A stretch of 51,649 nucleotides of DNA, from positions 1 to 51,649 of the forward strand of contig JAEWEG010000069.1 of assembly GCA_023389575.1 (NCBI GenBank), written 5' to 3'. Numbering within the stretch: position 1 is the stretch's first letter; the number at the start of each line of letters is the position of its first letter. Source of the DNA: Chloroflexota bacterium. Lineage in GTDB: Bacteria; Chloroflexota; Chloroflexia; Thermomicrobiales; UBA6265. Of the stretch, positions 7,280 to 15,579 are shown one piece after another. Made by a program: the position numbers and the translations under genes. The notes beneath the pieces are model-generated. The model was not told the origin of the DNA. It worked only from the letters and a program-made list of their open reading frames with translations, and made no database searches.

Positions 7280-8545
7280 TTAGCGCTTGCGCTTGGTTCC
7301 GAACGTGTTGTCCAGCGGCATATCGGTTGTCCGCCGGCTGGTGCCTCCCGCCGCCTTGAGCAACAGATAGAAGAGCCCCGCGATAGCCAGGATTCCGAAG
7401 AACGTGGATCCCGCGTTGCCACCACGCAGGACGAAGGTGGACAGGCTGAGGACCAGGATGAATGGCAGGCACCCCATCAACGCGGCCTTGGTCATGACGA
7501 CCTGCTTCTCGGCTGGATCCGGAAAGGCGGGTGGAGCACCCGTGGAGGCGGTGGTGGGCCCGGTCGTGCGCGGATGGCCGGAGTCGACCCAGTCGATGGC
7601 CGGCGCCTGGTACTTCTGGCGTGTGGTGTCCGTGGCGGGCGCCGCGGGCTTGCTCCGGGGAGAGGCTGATGGCGTGGACGGTCTGGCCGCGTTTCCGGAT
7701 GGTCGCTCCGTACCCCGGCCCGCGGGGTTGGCCGCCGTTCGTGGGGCTTCCGCGGGGGTATCGGACGGAAACAGCGAACTGAACGCGGTGGGCACACCAG
7801 ATTCCGGGGGATCGCCGGAATCCGACGGTGGGTGATGCTCCACCACGTCGGGTTCGCCTTCGCCGGGATTGGAGACGGTTACGTCCGGCGCCTCGATCAC
7901 TGGATCGGCCCCGTCGAAGACCACCTTCGCCCCGGTCAGTTCGGCTTCCACCTGTTCGGCGAGCGTGGACTTGCCGCCAGAGGCCATCCTGGCGAGTTCA
8001 TCCTCGCCGGAGGCCATCTCCGCAAGTTCGTCTTCACCAGACGCCATGCCGGTTAGCCCGTCGTAGGAGGACACCATCCGGGTGAGTTCCTCGGCGGGCG
8101 CGTCGCTCTCCACCAACGCGTCAGGCTGGATGGGTGTGGTCATGTCCACCTGCGACGAGCGCAGGGCGTCGCCAATCGGACTGCTGGAGCGCGGCTGGTG
8201 GGTGGGCGGGGTCGCGTACGGAGGCGGAGAACCGGGAGGGGTCGGATCGTACGGAGGTGACGGAGTGGCCTCGTACGCACTGCCAGGCGTGACGGTCGAT
8301 GGTCCGGTGGCGGATGATCCGAAGCCCGTTCCGCTCTCCGCGCCGGGCGTATGGTGAGTGGCCGACGAATCCCCACCGGAGTACGCCGACGATTGGCTCG
8401 AAGAACCGGTGGCCGACTGATACGCGGCCAGCAGCACGCCGCAGGCCGGGCAGGTGATCGAGGACGACTCCACAGCCGCGCCACAATTGCCGCAGCTTGG
8501 CGCGGCGGAGGGCGAACTGGTGGACTGGGGATCGATGGTCGACAT
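7280..8545 (-). CDS. Zinc-ribbon, low-complexity, C-terminal membrane protein
   Basis: The 421-residue protein starts with a zinc ribbon, C-G-N-C-G near 18-22 and C-P-A-C-G near 33-37. A long Ser/Thr/Pro-rich stretch includes G-S-P-P-P-Y-A-T-P-P-type sequence. An acidic region then carries a short tandem repeat built on M-A-S-G-E-D-E-L near 165-190. Two hydrophobic segments near the C-terminus (from about 348, M-T-K-A-A-L-M-G-C-L-P-F-I-L, and G-I-L-A-I-A-G-L-F-Y-L-L-L) anchor it in the membrane, followed by a basic tail K-R-K-R. An AGGGAG ribosome site precedes the ATG. It is divergent from another zinc-ribbon membrane protein gene. No enzymatic function can be assigned. Confidence 0.8.
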   Translation of the reverse strand: MSTIDPQSTSSPSAAPSCGNCGAAVESSSITCPACGVLLAAYQSATGSSSQSSAYSGGDSSATHHTPGAESGTGFGSSATGPSTVTPGSAYEATPSPPYDPTPPGSPPPYATPPTHQPRSSSPIGDALRSSQVDMTTPIQPDALVESDAPAEELTRMVSSYDGLTGMASGEDELAEMASGEDELARMASGGKSTLAEQVEAELTGAKVVFDGADPVIEAPDVTVSNPGEGEPDVVEHHPPSDSGDPPESGVPTAFSSLFPSDTPAEAPRTAANPAGRGTERPSGNAARPSTPSASPRSKPAAPATDTTRQKYQAPAIDWVDSGHPRTTGPTTASTGAPPAFPDPAEKQVVMTKAALMGCLPFILVLSLSTFVLRGGNAGSTFFGILAIAGLFYLLLKAAGGTSRRTTDMPLDNTFGTKRKR

Positions 8546-8590
8546 TCCTGCTCCCTTACTGGAGGATGGTAGCCACGCCTCATGCCCACG

Positions 8591-8619
8591 ATGTCATGCA
8601 TGGGAGCGGTGGCTATGAT
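8591..8619 (+). promoter_or_regulatory. Putative promoter of the 8738 gene
   Basis: ATGTCA (8591-8596) and TATGAT (8614-8619) are separated by exactly 17 bases. Transcription would start near 8626 and give a leader of about 110 bases. On the minus strand the same spot reads TATCAT, so the divergent gene may share the site. Sequence-only call. Confidence 0.4.
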
Positions 8620-8737
8620 ATACACCAATGCCGGAGCGAGAGCCCGTTCCAGGCGGTCGCGCGAGAGCGATCTGCATTAACAACGCCACTCATGGCGGGA
8701 GCGGTTCCCGTCTTAGGCGCCCGGAGGTTCCCGCCAC

Positions 8738-9451
8738 GTGAGCACCCCATCCGATTCCAGGCCATTCAAGGAGGACGGCGCGCCGTTGCAACGGGATGGC
8801 CGTCCCCTGATTTTCTGCGGCATGTGCGGCGCGCTCAACCCCGCTTCCAACCACTACTGCGCGGCCTGTGGCACCACCCTGGTCGATGCGTTTCACGCCA
8901 CCGAAGGATTGAGGGTTTACGAGCGGCCCGATTCGGCCTCGCGGCTGGTTGAACTGATTCCCTCCGGGACCGAGCTGGATATCGTTGAAGAAAAGGATCC
9001 GCACGAGGACTTCGTGCGGGTTCGCCTGGAATCGGGCAAGCTGGGCTACATCCGGCTTCAGGAAGTTTCGGCGATGGCGGCCGAAGCGCAGGGCATGTAC
9101 CCACGCGGATTCGCGGCTCCCGACATCAATACCAACGCCCGGGGCTGTGTGTCGCAAACCGGCGCGCTCGCCGCCATCGCGCTGGTGCTGGTGCTGGTGG
9201 CGCTGCTCTTCGTGGTGCTGGCGAAGTCGGATACCTACGACCAGGGGACGATGCTGATCCTGGGATGCTTCGGGCTCGGTCCGTTGCTGATCCTGACGAT
9301 CGCCTTCTACCTGTACGCGCGAAGCCGGGATGATCGCCTGGACGCCGAGGAAGAGGACGCGCGGTTTGAAGAAGAAGCGGCGAGGGCAAGGGCGAGCGAG
9401 GAGGCCGCAGACGGCACGCCAGAACCGGTCGACACCCAGGAGGAGCGCTGA
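8738..9451 (+). CDS. Zinc-ribbon/SH3-like membrane protein
   Basis: The 237-residue protein starts with GTG, nine bases after a strong GGAGGT site (8723-8728). Residues about 27-46 form a zinc ribbon (C-G-M-C-G and C-A-A-C-G). Residues about 52-110 look like a bacterial SH3 fold (G-L-R-V-Y-E-R-P-D-S-A-S-R-L-V, I-P-S-G-T-E-L, L-G-Y-I-R-L-Q-E-V). Two membrane helices follow (I-A-L-V-L-V-L-V-A-L-L-F-V-V-L and L-G-P-L-L-I-L-T-I-A-F-Y-L), then a charged Glu/Ala-rich tail likely to form a coiled coil. It shares the zinc-ribbon-plus-two-helices plan with its divergent neighbour, so the pair may work together. The role is unknown. Confidence 0.85.
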   Translation: MSTPSDSRPFKEDGAPLQRDGRPLIFCGMCGALNPASNHYCAACGTTLVDAFHATEGLRVYERPDSASRLVELIPSGTELDIVEEKDPHEDFVRVRLESGKLGYIRLQEVSAMAAEAQGMYPRGFAAPDINTNARGCVSQTGALAAIALVLVLVALLFVVLAKSDTYDQGTMLILGCFGLGPLLILTIAFYLYARSRDDRLDAEEEDARFEEEAARARASEEAADGTPEPVDTQEER

Positions 9452-9453
9452 GC

Positions 9454-9672
9454 ATGGAGGTACAGGGACGGATCGAGGGCATGCAGCCATACCTGCTGCA
9501 CGGGCAGCCCTACACCAGGGTGTATTACTCGCACGCCGACGATCCCGAAACGATCCTGCAGTGCCAGCTCGCGGAGTCCGAGTTCGACGGGGATCTCCAG
9601 GTGGGCGATGCGATTCGCATCAGCTACCTGCTCAAGACGGTGCTCGAAATCCGGCGGGACACAACGGCCTGA
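9454..9672 (+). CDS. Small conserved-looking hypothetical protein
   Basis: This 72-residue acidic protein starts two bases after the stop of the zinc-ribbon/SH3 gene, with AGGAGC just inside that gene as ribosome site. It is therefore probably translated as part of the same operon. The sequence alternates hydrophobic and charged residues as in a small beta-barrel (I-L-Q-C-Q-L-A-E-S, V-G-D-A-I-R-I-S-Y-L-L, V-L-E-I-R-R-D). I do not recognise the family. Tight coupling suggests a link to the membrane protein upstream. Confidence 0.65.
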   Translation: MEVQGRIEGMQPYLLHGQPYTRVYYSHADDPETILQCQLAESEFDGDLQVGDAIRISYLLKTVLEIRRDTTA

Positions 9673-9693
9673 GACCTGACCATGCACGGGTCA

Positions 9694-9918
9694 CTACGCC
9701 GGCGACTCCGGATACTGGAACACATCTTCAAGCGGAACCCCGAACACGCGGGCCATTTTGAAGGCCACCTCCAGCGACGGTGAATACCGTCCCTGCTCGA
9801 TGGCGTTAATCGTCTGCCGGGTCACCCCGACGCGGTCGGCCAATTCCGCTTGCGTCATTTCGCCAGTCTCGAAGCGAAGCGTCCTGATCCGGTTCGTCAC
9901 CCGGGTCGGTTTCGTCAC
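9694..9918 (-). CDS. XRE-family helix-turn-helix regulator (small)
   Basis: The 74-residue protein is a single Cro/CI-type HTH domain: M-T-Q-A-E-L-A-D-R-V-G-V (helix 2), T-R-Q-T-I-N-A-I-E-Q-G-R-Y-S-P-S-L (recognition helix and following turn), ending V-F-G-V-P-L-E-D-V-F. It overlaps the stop of the upstream membrane-protein gene by four bases (ATGA). This XRE plus small membrane protein pair is widespread. The regulator probably represses its own operon through the two palindromes upstream of the first gene. Confidence 0.9.
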   Translation of the reverse strand: MTKPTRVTNRIRTLRFETGEMTQAELADRVGVTRQTINAIEQGRYSPSLEVAFKMARVFGVPLEDVFQYPESPA

Positions 9919-10340
9919 ACCCCAATTCCCCGCTGATACAGGACAGTGCTGGTGAGATACTCGCTGACCTGAGCCAGTACCCAGGCCAGGAGCAGGGAGT
10001 TGGCGACGAAGAAGTAGGGCGCCTCGACCATGGCAAGGACGATACCCAGAAACACGCCTGTCGCGAGCACGTAGCCTCCAACCTGCTCGCCCCGGAGGGT
10101 GATCCGCCGGTCACGCTCGTCGAAGACATTCGCCTCTCCGGGGTTGATCAGCGCGAGCACGACGTGGCTGAACGCCGCCAGGATCGCCAGCGGAATCGTG
10201 GCGGCGATCAGGAATGGCTGATAGGGAATGTCTTCTGGCGGGCTGACGGTGAGCCATCGCCCCATGGCGGCGAAGTAGGAGCCGTACACGATCACGAGTA
10301 TCGCGGCCATGGTGATAGCACTCTTTTGGTGAAATGGCAT
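9915..10340 (-). CDS. Small integral membrane protein paired with XRE regulator (DUF2178-like)
   Basis: The 141-residue protein has four predicted membrane helices: A-I-T-M-A-A-I-L-V-I-V-Y-G; P-F-L-I-A-A-T-I-P-L-A-I-L-A; L-A-T-G-V-F-L-G-I-V-L-A-M-V; and A-N-S-L-L-L-A-W-V-L-A-Q-V. Between helices 2 and 3 lies the cytoplasmic motif F-D-E-R-D-R-R-I-T-L-R-G, typical of DUF2178-like proteins next to XRE regulators. The ATG at 10340 was chosen because GGAG lies seven bases upstream; an in-frame ATG at 10361 overlaps an operator. It is the first gene of the two-gene operon. Function is unknown. Confidence 0.8.
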   Translation of the reverse strand: MPFHQKSAITMAAILVIVYGSYFAAMGRWLTVSPPEDIPYQPFLIAATIPLAILAAFSHVVLALINPGEANVFDERDRRITLRGEQVGGYVLATGVFLGIVLAMVEAPYFFVANSLLLAWVLAQVSEYLTSTVLYQRGIGV

Positions 10341-10355
10341 GTCGCAACTCCGTGA

Positions 10356-10419
10356 TGTCAAACATTCTTGTCATTCGCAATGTACAGGAATCACGACACT
10401 GTGTCAATATTTCTTGACA
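10356..10419 (-). promoter_or_regulatory. Promoter with two related palindromic operators
   Basis: Two copies of one palindrome lie 46 bases apart. TGTCAA-N6-TTGACA is at 10402-10419, and TGTCAA-N6-TTGTCA (one mismatch) is at 10356-10373. On the minus strand the distal copy supplies the -35 TTGACA (10407-10402). After exactly 17 bases comes the -10 TACATT (10384-10379), so transcription starts near 10372 inside the proximal copy. A dimeric repressor bound at both would cover the -35 and +1 sites. The XRE protein encoded by this operon is the obvious candidate. Confidence 0.7.
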
Positions 10420-10459
10420 TTGGTGGCCGGAGGACGCCTGGAATGCGTGAGCCCGATCG

Positions 10460-11080
10460 TTATTCCTCGGACACCTCCAGTTCGGCGGCGAAGCCACGGG
10501 GAAACCGCTCGGTCCACCGTTCACGGCTCATGGCGAAGCCCGCGACATCCTGGCGCTGGGTGAAGATGCCAAACCGCCGCCGATGGGGTGTGACCTCGTC
10601 GAATCCCAGCTTCTGGGCCAGTCGAATCATTCCCTGGTTTCGCGACCAGGCATGCAGGTCCAGGGTGGGTATCGACGGATCCGCCCCGAACAGGTACTCC
10701 ATCCAGAGACCCAGCGCCTCGAAGCCAAGTCCATATCCCCACATGTCCGGGTTGTAGATCACGATGCTCAAACCCTGGCCAACCTCGTCCTCCGTGGGGT
10801 CGGGGGTCCAGGTGACCTGGCCGAGCATCTCTCCGGTATCGAGCGAGGCAATGCTGAGGTTGGTGCGGGGAACGGGCCAGCCCTGGCTGGTCACCAGTTC
10901 GCGCCGTTCGCGGAGGATGGCCTCCCGTCGCTCCGGACCGGGCATGTCGGTCAGGGGACCATCCAGCTCCCGCCAACGATGGTCTGGCTGAAGCCAGTAG
11001 GCCAGCACATCGAGATCGGCCAGGATGGGATCCCGCAGGACCACCCGGGCGCCAGTAATGGCGATCGACTCCTCACTCAT
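10460..11080 (-). CDS. GNAT-family N-acetyltransferase
   Basis: The 206-residue protein fits the RimJ/RimL-like GNAT group. It opens A-R-V-V-L-R-D-P-I-L-A-D-L-D-V-L, with a mid-protein I-V-I-Y-N-P-D-M-W-G-Y-G-L-G-F-E-A-L (acetyl-CoA loop region, Y-G-L-G-F-E) and the C-terminal S-R-N-Q-G-M-I-R-L-A-Q-K-L-G-F. Substrate cannot be predicted. The second of two close ATGs (11080) was chosen because GGGAGAGG lies six bases upstream of it but directly abuts the first (11086). It stands alone, divergent from the amidase operon. Confidence 0.8.
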   Translation of the reverse strand: MSEESIAITGARVVLRDPILADLDVLAYWLQPDHRWRELDGPLTDMPGPERREAILRERRELVTSQGWPVPRTNLSIASLDTGEMLGQVTWTPDPTEDEVGQGLSIVIYNPDMWGYGLGFEALGLWMEYLFGADPSIPTLDLHAWSRNQGMIRLAQKLGFDEVTPHRRRFGIFTQRQDVAGFAMSRERWTERFPRGFAAELEVSEE

Positions 11081-11202
11081 CGTCATCCTCTCCCACGGGA
11101 TCGTACAACCGTTCCTTGCATCCCATGATAGGGTCCGGTAGATTCCCCAGCAGCTATGCGGAGCAACCGACCGTTTCGATTTCCCGAAAGGATGCGGCAA
11201 TC

Positions 11203-11439
11203 GTGCCCACCACACCAGATCCCTCGACCCCGGTATCGCCGGAGGAATTCAAGGCATTGTTGAAGCTGGCCGGGTTGAACGTGTCTGATGAACGGGCTCC
11301 CGAGGTCCTCGCCGAACTCAACGTGCAACTGGCCAACACACGCATCGTGGACGAGGTGCTGGAGGGCGACGAGCCGCCAACCGGCGCCCCGTACGACCCC
11401 ACGTTCCCGACGGTCACGATCAAGGACGAGGCCGAATGA
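11203..11439 (+). CDS. Small GatC/AtzG-like amidase partner
   Basis: This 78-residue acidic protein ends four bases into the amidase gene (ATGA). It has the look of the small AtzG/GatC-type subunits that stabilise amidases: S-P-E-E-F-K-A-L-L-K-L-A-G-L-N-V, then V-L-A-E-L-N-V-Q-L-A, then an extended P-P-T-G-A-P-Y-D-P-T-F tail. The GTG at 11203 was preferred because AAAGGA precedes it by about ten bases; longer in-frame starts at 11116 and 11125 add sequence unlike the family. The call rests on position and general resemblance. Confidence 0.6.
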   Translation: MPTTPDPSTPVSPEEFKALLKLAGLNVSDERAPEVLAELNVQLANTRIVDEVLEGDEPPTGAPYDPTFPTVTIKDEAE

Positions 11440-12839
11440 GCCTCGACCTGAGCGCCATCACCATGCGGGAGGCCATCGCGGGCCTCGAAGCACGCCAGTT
11501 CAGCGTGTTCGAACTGATTCGCGAGACGCTGCTGCGAGCCCGGGCCACCGAGCCGGACCTGCACGCCTACGTGGAGGTGTTCGAGGATGCGGCGCTGGAA
11601 ACCTCGCTCTTCCACGACCGGGCGCAGCAGGTCCAACGATCGCGTCGACCGCTGGTGGGGATCCCGATCGGTATCAAGGATATCTTCGATGTCGCGGGCA
11701 TCAGGACCCGGTGTGGATCGGCTCTGAGGGATCAGGTGGATGTCGCGATCCGGGACGCGGAGGTGGTGCATCGCCTTCGACGAGACGGAGCGATCTTTAC
11801 CGGAAAAACCGTAACGCAGGAATTCGCCGCGGGTGTGGTGAGCGATCCCTGCCGCAACCCATGGGACCTCGACCGGATACCGGGAGGAAGCTCGGGCGGT
11901 TCGGCGGCGGCGGTCGCGATCGGCACCTGCCTGGGAGCGATCGGATCGGACACCGGCGGGAGCATTCGTATCCCGGCCTCGGTGACCGGCACGGTGGGCC
12001 TGAAGCCAACCTGGGGACGGTTGCCGATGGCCGGCATCTACCCACTGGCGCCATCGCTGGATACACCCGGCCCGATCACCCGCTCGGTTGACGACGCGGT
12101 GCTGATGTACCTGGTGATCGCGAACCGGACGAGCGAGGTGTCCGCGATAGACACCATGCTGGAGCCGTTTGGCGCCCAGCCCCTGGGAGGCGTGCGGCTG
12201 GGTGTGCCGGCGAACTTCTTCCTGGATAACATCCAGCCCGACGTGGTGGCGGCGTTCGAGGTCGCGGCGAAGCAGATGGAGTCGCTTGGCGCCACGCTGG
12301 TGGAGTTCGAATGGGCCGACGCGGCAAGGGCGCGAGCGATTTCGGCGGTGATCAACCGGGCGGAAGCCGGAGCCATTCACCACGATCACATTCGCGGCGA
12401 CAAGGCGGACCTGATCGACAGCGCCACTCGCTCTCGGTTCGAGGCGGGGGATTTGCTACCGGCGAGCGCCTACCTGCGGGCCGTTCAGGCGCGTGAGGTG
12501 ATCAAGGCGAGCATCGCCAGGGTGTACGCCACCAACAGGCTGGACGCCATACTCGCGCCTTCGACCGGGGCGACCGCGCCTCCAGCGGACACGTTGATGG
12601 TGGACTATCCGGACGGCGAGGAAGGCGTGGGCACGGCCCTGACCAGGCTGACGATGCCGTGGAACACCACGGGTCAGCCGGTCATCTCGGTTCCGTGCGG
12701 CTTCGACCGGGACGAGTTGCCGGTGGGCCTCTCGATCGTGGGCAAGCCAGACGACGAGATCGGGATCAGCCGCATCGCGCGCCAGTACGAGCAGGCAACC
12801 GACTGGTTCCGGACCTACGCTCGTCCCGACGGCGCGTAG
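11436..12839 (+). CDS. Amidase-signature hydrolase (GatA/AtzE-like)
   Basis: The 467-residue protein is a complete amidase-signature enzyme. The Ser-cisSer-Lys triad is visible as K81 (I-G-I-K-D-I-F-D), S152 in G-G-S-S-G-G-S (150-156), and the nucleophile S176 in D-T-G-G-S-I-R-I-P. It hydrolyses a C-N bond of an amide; the substrate is unknown. With the coupled small AtzG/GatC-like protein it resembles AtzE- or biuret-type amidases. The lack of gatB nearby argues against a tRNA amidotransferase. The four-base overlap with the preceding gene implies translational coupling. Confidence 0.9.
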   Translation: MSLDLSAITMREAIAGLEARQFSVFELIRETLLRARATEPDLHAYVEVFEDAALETSLFHDRAQQVQRSRRPLVGIPIGIKDIFDVAGIRTRCGSALRDQVDVAIRDAEVVHRLRRDGAIFTGKTVTQEFAAGVVSDPCRNPWDLDRIPGGSSGGSAAAVAIGTCLGAIGSDTGGSIRIPASVTGTVGLKPTWGRLPMAGIYPLAPSLDTPGPITRSVDDAVLMYLVIANRTSEVSAIDTMLEPFGAQPLGGVRLGVPANFFLDNIQPDVVAAFEVAAKQMESLGATLVEFEWADAARARAISAVINRAEAGAIHHDHIRGDKADLIDSATRSRFEAGDLLPASAYLRAVQAREVIKASIARVYATNRLDAILAPSTGATAPPADTLMVDYPDGEEGVGTALTRLTMPWNTTGQPVISVPCGFDRDELPVGLSIVGKPDDEIGISRIARQYEQATDWFRTYARPDGA

Positions 12840-12851
12840 GCCTGGTCCGCT

Positions 12852-13271
12852 TCATTCCAGGTCCTCGCGAATGAGTTGTCGTCCGGATCGGTTCGAAATC
12901 CGCAGGCGGAAGACAACGTCGTTGCCGGTATCTCCCGGATTGATGTGGGGCTTGGCGCCCGTCAGCAGGGTCAGGGCCTCGACCTGGCCCTGGAGATCGG
13001 TGATCTCCTCCCACGTACCTTCGAGAATCACGCTTCGCCAGGTACGCGCATCGGGACGGTCCTCCACCCCGAAGCAAACGGCGGGGTTCTGGCGCAACGC
13101 CTTCACCTTCCTCCCCATACCGGTATGCCCGTAAATGAAGCCACTGTCGTAGGCGTAGGTGATCGGAACCACGTACGGGCGGTTTGCATCGATACAGGCC
13201 AGGTGGCCGGTATGGCCCCGGTAGAGCATGTCCTCGATATCGTCTGGATGCAGGTCAGCGAACAAGCTCAT
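12852..13271 (-). CDS. PPOX/split-barrel flavin-binding protein (NimA-like)
   Basis: The 139-residue protein begins M-S-L-F-A-D-L-H-P-D-D-I-E-D-M-L and has G-H-L-A-C-I-D-A-N-R-P-Y-V-V-P-I-T-Y-A-Y (22-41), the pattern of FMN-binding split barrels related to NimA nitroreductases. V-C-F-G-V-E-D and W-R-S-V-I-L-E-G-T-W follow, as in that group. GGAGGA lies six bases before the ATG. It overlaps the 3' end of the upstream SRPBCC gene by 17 bases, so the two are likely co-transcribed. Probable flavin-dependent redox or flavin-sequestering role. Confidence 0.85.
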   Translation of the reverse strand: MSLFADLHPDDIEDMLYRGHTGHLACIDANRPYVVPITYAYDSGFIYGHTGMGRKVKALRQNPAVCFGVEDRPDARTWRSVILEGTWEEITDLQGQVEALTLLTGAKPHINPGDTGNDVVFRLRISNRSGRQLIREDLE

Positions 13272-13992
13272 GATGGGTCCTCCGCTCCAGGTTCAGGGGA
13301 TCGGCATCGTGACGGGCCGCGAGGGTAATGATGGAGACTGGTTGTTCTCCCTGGACTTCCTGGTGCCGGCGCGCCCGTTCCGCCCGCGCGGCGATACCCT
13401 TCAGCATCCCAATCGACATGTAGGTATAGCCGGGTTCGAGGACGAGGTTCATGAGCGTGAGCCAAAATGGTTGCGTGCGCGAACCACGGGCGCGAAGCAG
13501 CAGGCGGCAACCCGAGGGTCCTTCGGGCTCCAGCACGAACTGCCAGGTACCAATCCAGTTGCCGCCCGCGCCCTGCCCCATGATCAGCGCGCGGTTCGGC
13601 CTGATCTCGGTCACGATCGGCCCCATCTCCGGCTTGCCCGGCCGGGGCGAGACGTAGCGAATGCGATCGCCCACGGCGATCTCCTGCCACTCCGGTACGA
13701 TGCGCGACGCGTTCTGGACCCCGAGGCGCAGCAGGGCGTTCTCCACCCAGAGGTGCGTGTAGAATCCGGCCCGGTCGACGCCCATCTGGACCAGCCATGG
13801 CCAGACATCCTCGGGAGGCGCGTCGATCGATATCGCCATGGTCGTTACCGAGGACGCGTTAGGTATCAACTCGTCTCCCGGCATGGACCGCGATTGCTCC
13901 CTGGCGTCCGCGCCCCAGTTGCGGTTCTGCATGTGATAGAACCGGCTCAGGACAACACCGGCGGCGATGGTCTTGGTGAGTGGCTGTAGCAT
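13255..13992 (-). CDS. SRPBCC-fold (polyketide cyclase/START-like) protein
   Basis: The 245-residue protein has the SRPBCC (Bet v 1-like) pattern: T-T-M-A-I-S-I-D-A-P-P-E-D-V-W-P-W-L-V-Q-M-G-V-D-R-A-G-F-Y, then a helix-grip strand series ending W-Q-F-V-L-E-P. A short N-terminal hydrophobic stretch (T-I-A-A-G-V-V-L-S) may be a membrane or signal segment. The ATG at 13992 follows a textbook AAGGAGGT site; the frame runs further upstream without support. Related proteins bind hydrophobic ligands; the ligand here is unknown. It overlaps the flavin-binding gene that follows. Confidence 0.8.
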   Translation of the reverse strand: MLQPLTKTIAAGVVLSRFYHMQNRNWGADAREQSRSMPGDELIPNASSVTTMAISIDAPPEDVWPWLVQMGVDRAGFYTHLWVENALLRLGVQNASRIVPEWQEIAVGDRIRYVSPRPGKPEMGPIVTEIRPNRALIMGQGAGGNWIGTWQFVLEPEGPSGCRLLLRARGSRTQPFWLTLMNLVLEPGYTYMSIGMLKGIAARAERARRHQEVQGEQPVSIITLAARHDADPLNLERRTHHELVR

Positions 13993-14265
13993 GACGACAC
14001 CTCCTTGTGCGCGACAGCTTCCCTTTCTCATATCACCATAGGAAAGACGCCGTGCCACGCGCGCCCATGGTCCGGGCGGCGATGTCGCAACTTCGTGCCA
14101 GTTTCCGAATTGGCCACCTGTACGGGACTCGCCACCACCGCGCATGGCGTGAGATCGTTCCCCATGGGCCTCGCGGTGAAGTAGGATGGCTACGGATTCG
14201 CGATATCAGCCCCTGGCCAATCGCCCCTAATGGACGTTCATCCTTCAACGTAAACGGACACTTCC

Positions 14266-15579
14266 TTGGTCATTGTTGAACCAGTCGCCAACCCAGCCGC
14301 CGGAGCCCCTCCCACCCAGACCTGGGATACCGAGGCGGTGGCCGCCCTCCAGCGCAAGACCGTGGCCGTGCTCTCGGCCGCGCAGGTACTGGGCGGAATC
14401 GGCACCGGGGCGGTGGCCGCGGTGGGCGCGTTGCTGGCGGCCGATCTCGCGACCGAGTCGCTGAGCGGGCTATCGTCGGCGGGGTCGGTGGTGGGATCGG
14501 CGCTGATCGCCATTCCGGTGGCCCGGGTGATGCAGGAGAAGGGGCGGCGAGCGGGCCTCCAGCTGGCCTACATCGCTGGGATCATCGGAACGCTGATCGT
14601 GGTGCTGGGCGCGGAGATCGACCTGTTCGCGGTGGCGATGGTGGGCGTCATCCTGACCGGTGGAGGCATGGCGGCGGGATTGCAGTCCCGCTACGCGGCC
14701 ACCGATCTCTCCACTCCGCAGCGGCGTGGCCGATCGCTTTCGACCGTGGTGTGGGCCACCACCGTCGGCTCGGTGCTGGGTCCGAACCTGGCCTCGCCAA
14801 CCGGCAACCTGGCCGGCAGGATCGGGGTGCCCGAACTGGCCGGCCCCTACCTGCTCACTGGCGGGGTCTTCGTCGCGGCGGGGTTGCTCATCACGTTCAC
14901 GCTGCGACCCGACCCGCTCCTGGTGGCGCGGGATATACGGGTGGCGTCAGGAGACCTCGCCGCGGCCAGACCACGGACGAGGCGACCGGTGATGGAGATC
15001 GTTGCCCAGATCCGATCGATTCCGGCCGCGCTGCTGGGATTGTGCTCGGTGGTGATTGGACACGCCGTGATGGTGGCGGTGATGTCCATGACGCCCGTTC
15101 ACCTGCAGCACGATGGGGCGTCGCTTGAAATCGTCGGCATCATCATCAGCGCGCACATCACCGGCATGTACGTGGCCTCGCCCCTGGTGGGGATTGGGGT
15201 GGACCGGTACGGGCGACGGCCGATGATGCTTGTTGGCGCGCTGATCCTGCTGATCGCCTGCGCGTTCGCCGGCACCGCGACCGGTCACGAGACGGTGCAG
15301 CTCGGGATTGGGCTGGCGCTGCTGGGGTTGGGATGGTCGTGCACGCTGATCGCGGGTTCGACCCTGCTGACCGAATCGATCCCGACCGAGGACCGGCCGG
15401 AAGCCCAGGGCGCGACCGACCTGATGATGGGCATCGCGGGGGCCTCGGCCGGATTGCTTTCCGGCCTGGTGGTTGGGCTGGGATCCTACGGCCTGCTGGC
15501 GATCATCTCGGCCCTGCTGGTGGGCGTGCTGGTGACGGCGGTGTTGCGGCCCTCGGTACTGCGAATGGGAACCGCGTAG
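14266..15579 (+). CDS. Major facilitator superfamily transporter
   Basis: The 437-residue protein has about twelve hydrophobic helices and MFS features: a first-helix G-G-I-G-T-G and a G-V-D-R-Y-G-R-R-P-M-M-L loop between helices 8 and 9, the C-half counterpart of MFS motif A. It is probably a drug or metabolite exporter; substrate not predictable. The start appears to be TTG at 14266, since the in-frame ATG at 14230 is followed by a stop after seven codons and no other start codon precedes the first helix. Its 3' end overlaps the convergent secreted-protein gene by 94 bases. Confidence 0.85.
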   Translation: MVIVEPVANPAAGAPPTQTWDTEAVAALQRKTVAVLSAAQVLGGIGTGAVAAVGALLAADLATESLSGLSSAGSVVGSALIAIPVARVMQEKGRRAGLQLAYIAGIIGTLIVVLGAEIDLFAVAMVGVILTGGGMAAGLQSRYAATDLSTPQRRGRSLSTVVWATTVGSVLGPNLASPTGNLAGRIGVPELAGPYLLTGGVFVAAGLLITFTLRPDPLLVARDIRVASGDLAAARPRTRRPVMEIVAQIRSIPAALLGLCSVVIGHAVMVAVMSMTPVHLQHDGASLEIVGIIISAHITGMYVASPLVGIGVDRYGRRPMMLVGALILLIACAFAGTATGHETVQLGIGLALLGLGWSCTLIAGSTLLTESIPTEDRPEAQGATDLMMGIAGASAGLLSGLVVGLGSYGLLAIISALLVGVLVTAVLRPSVLRMGTA

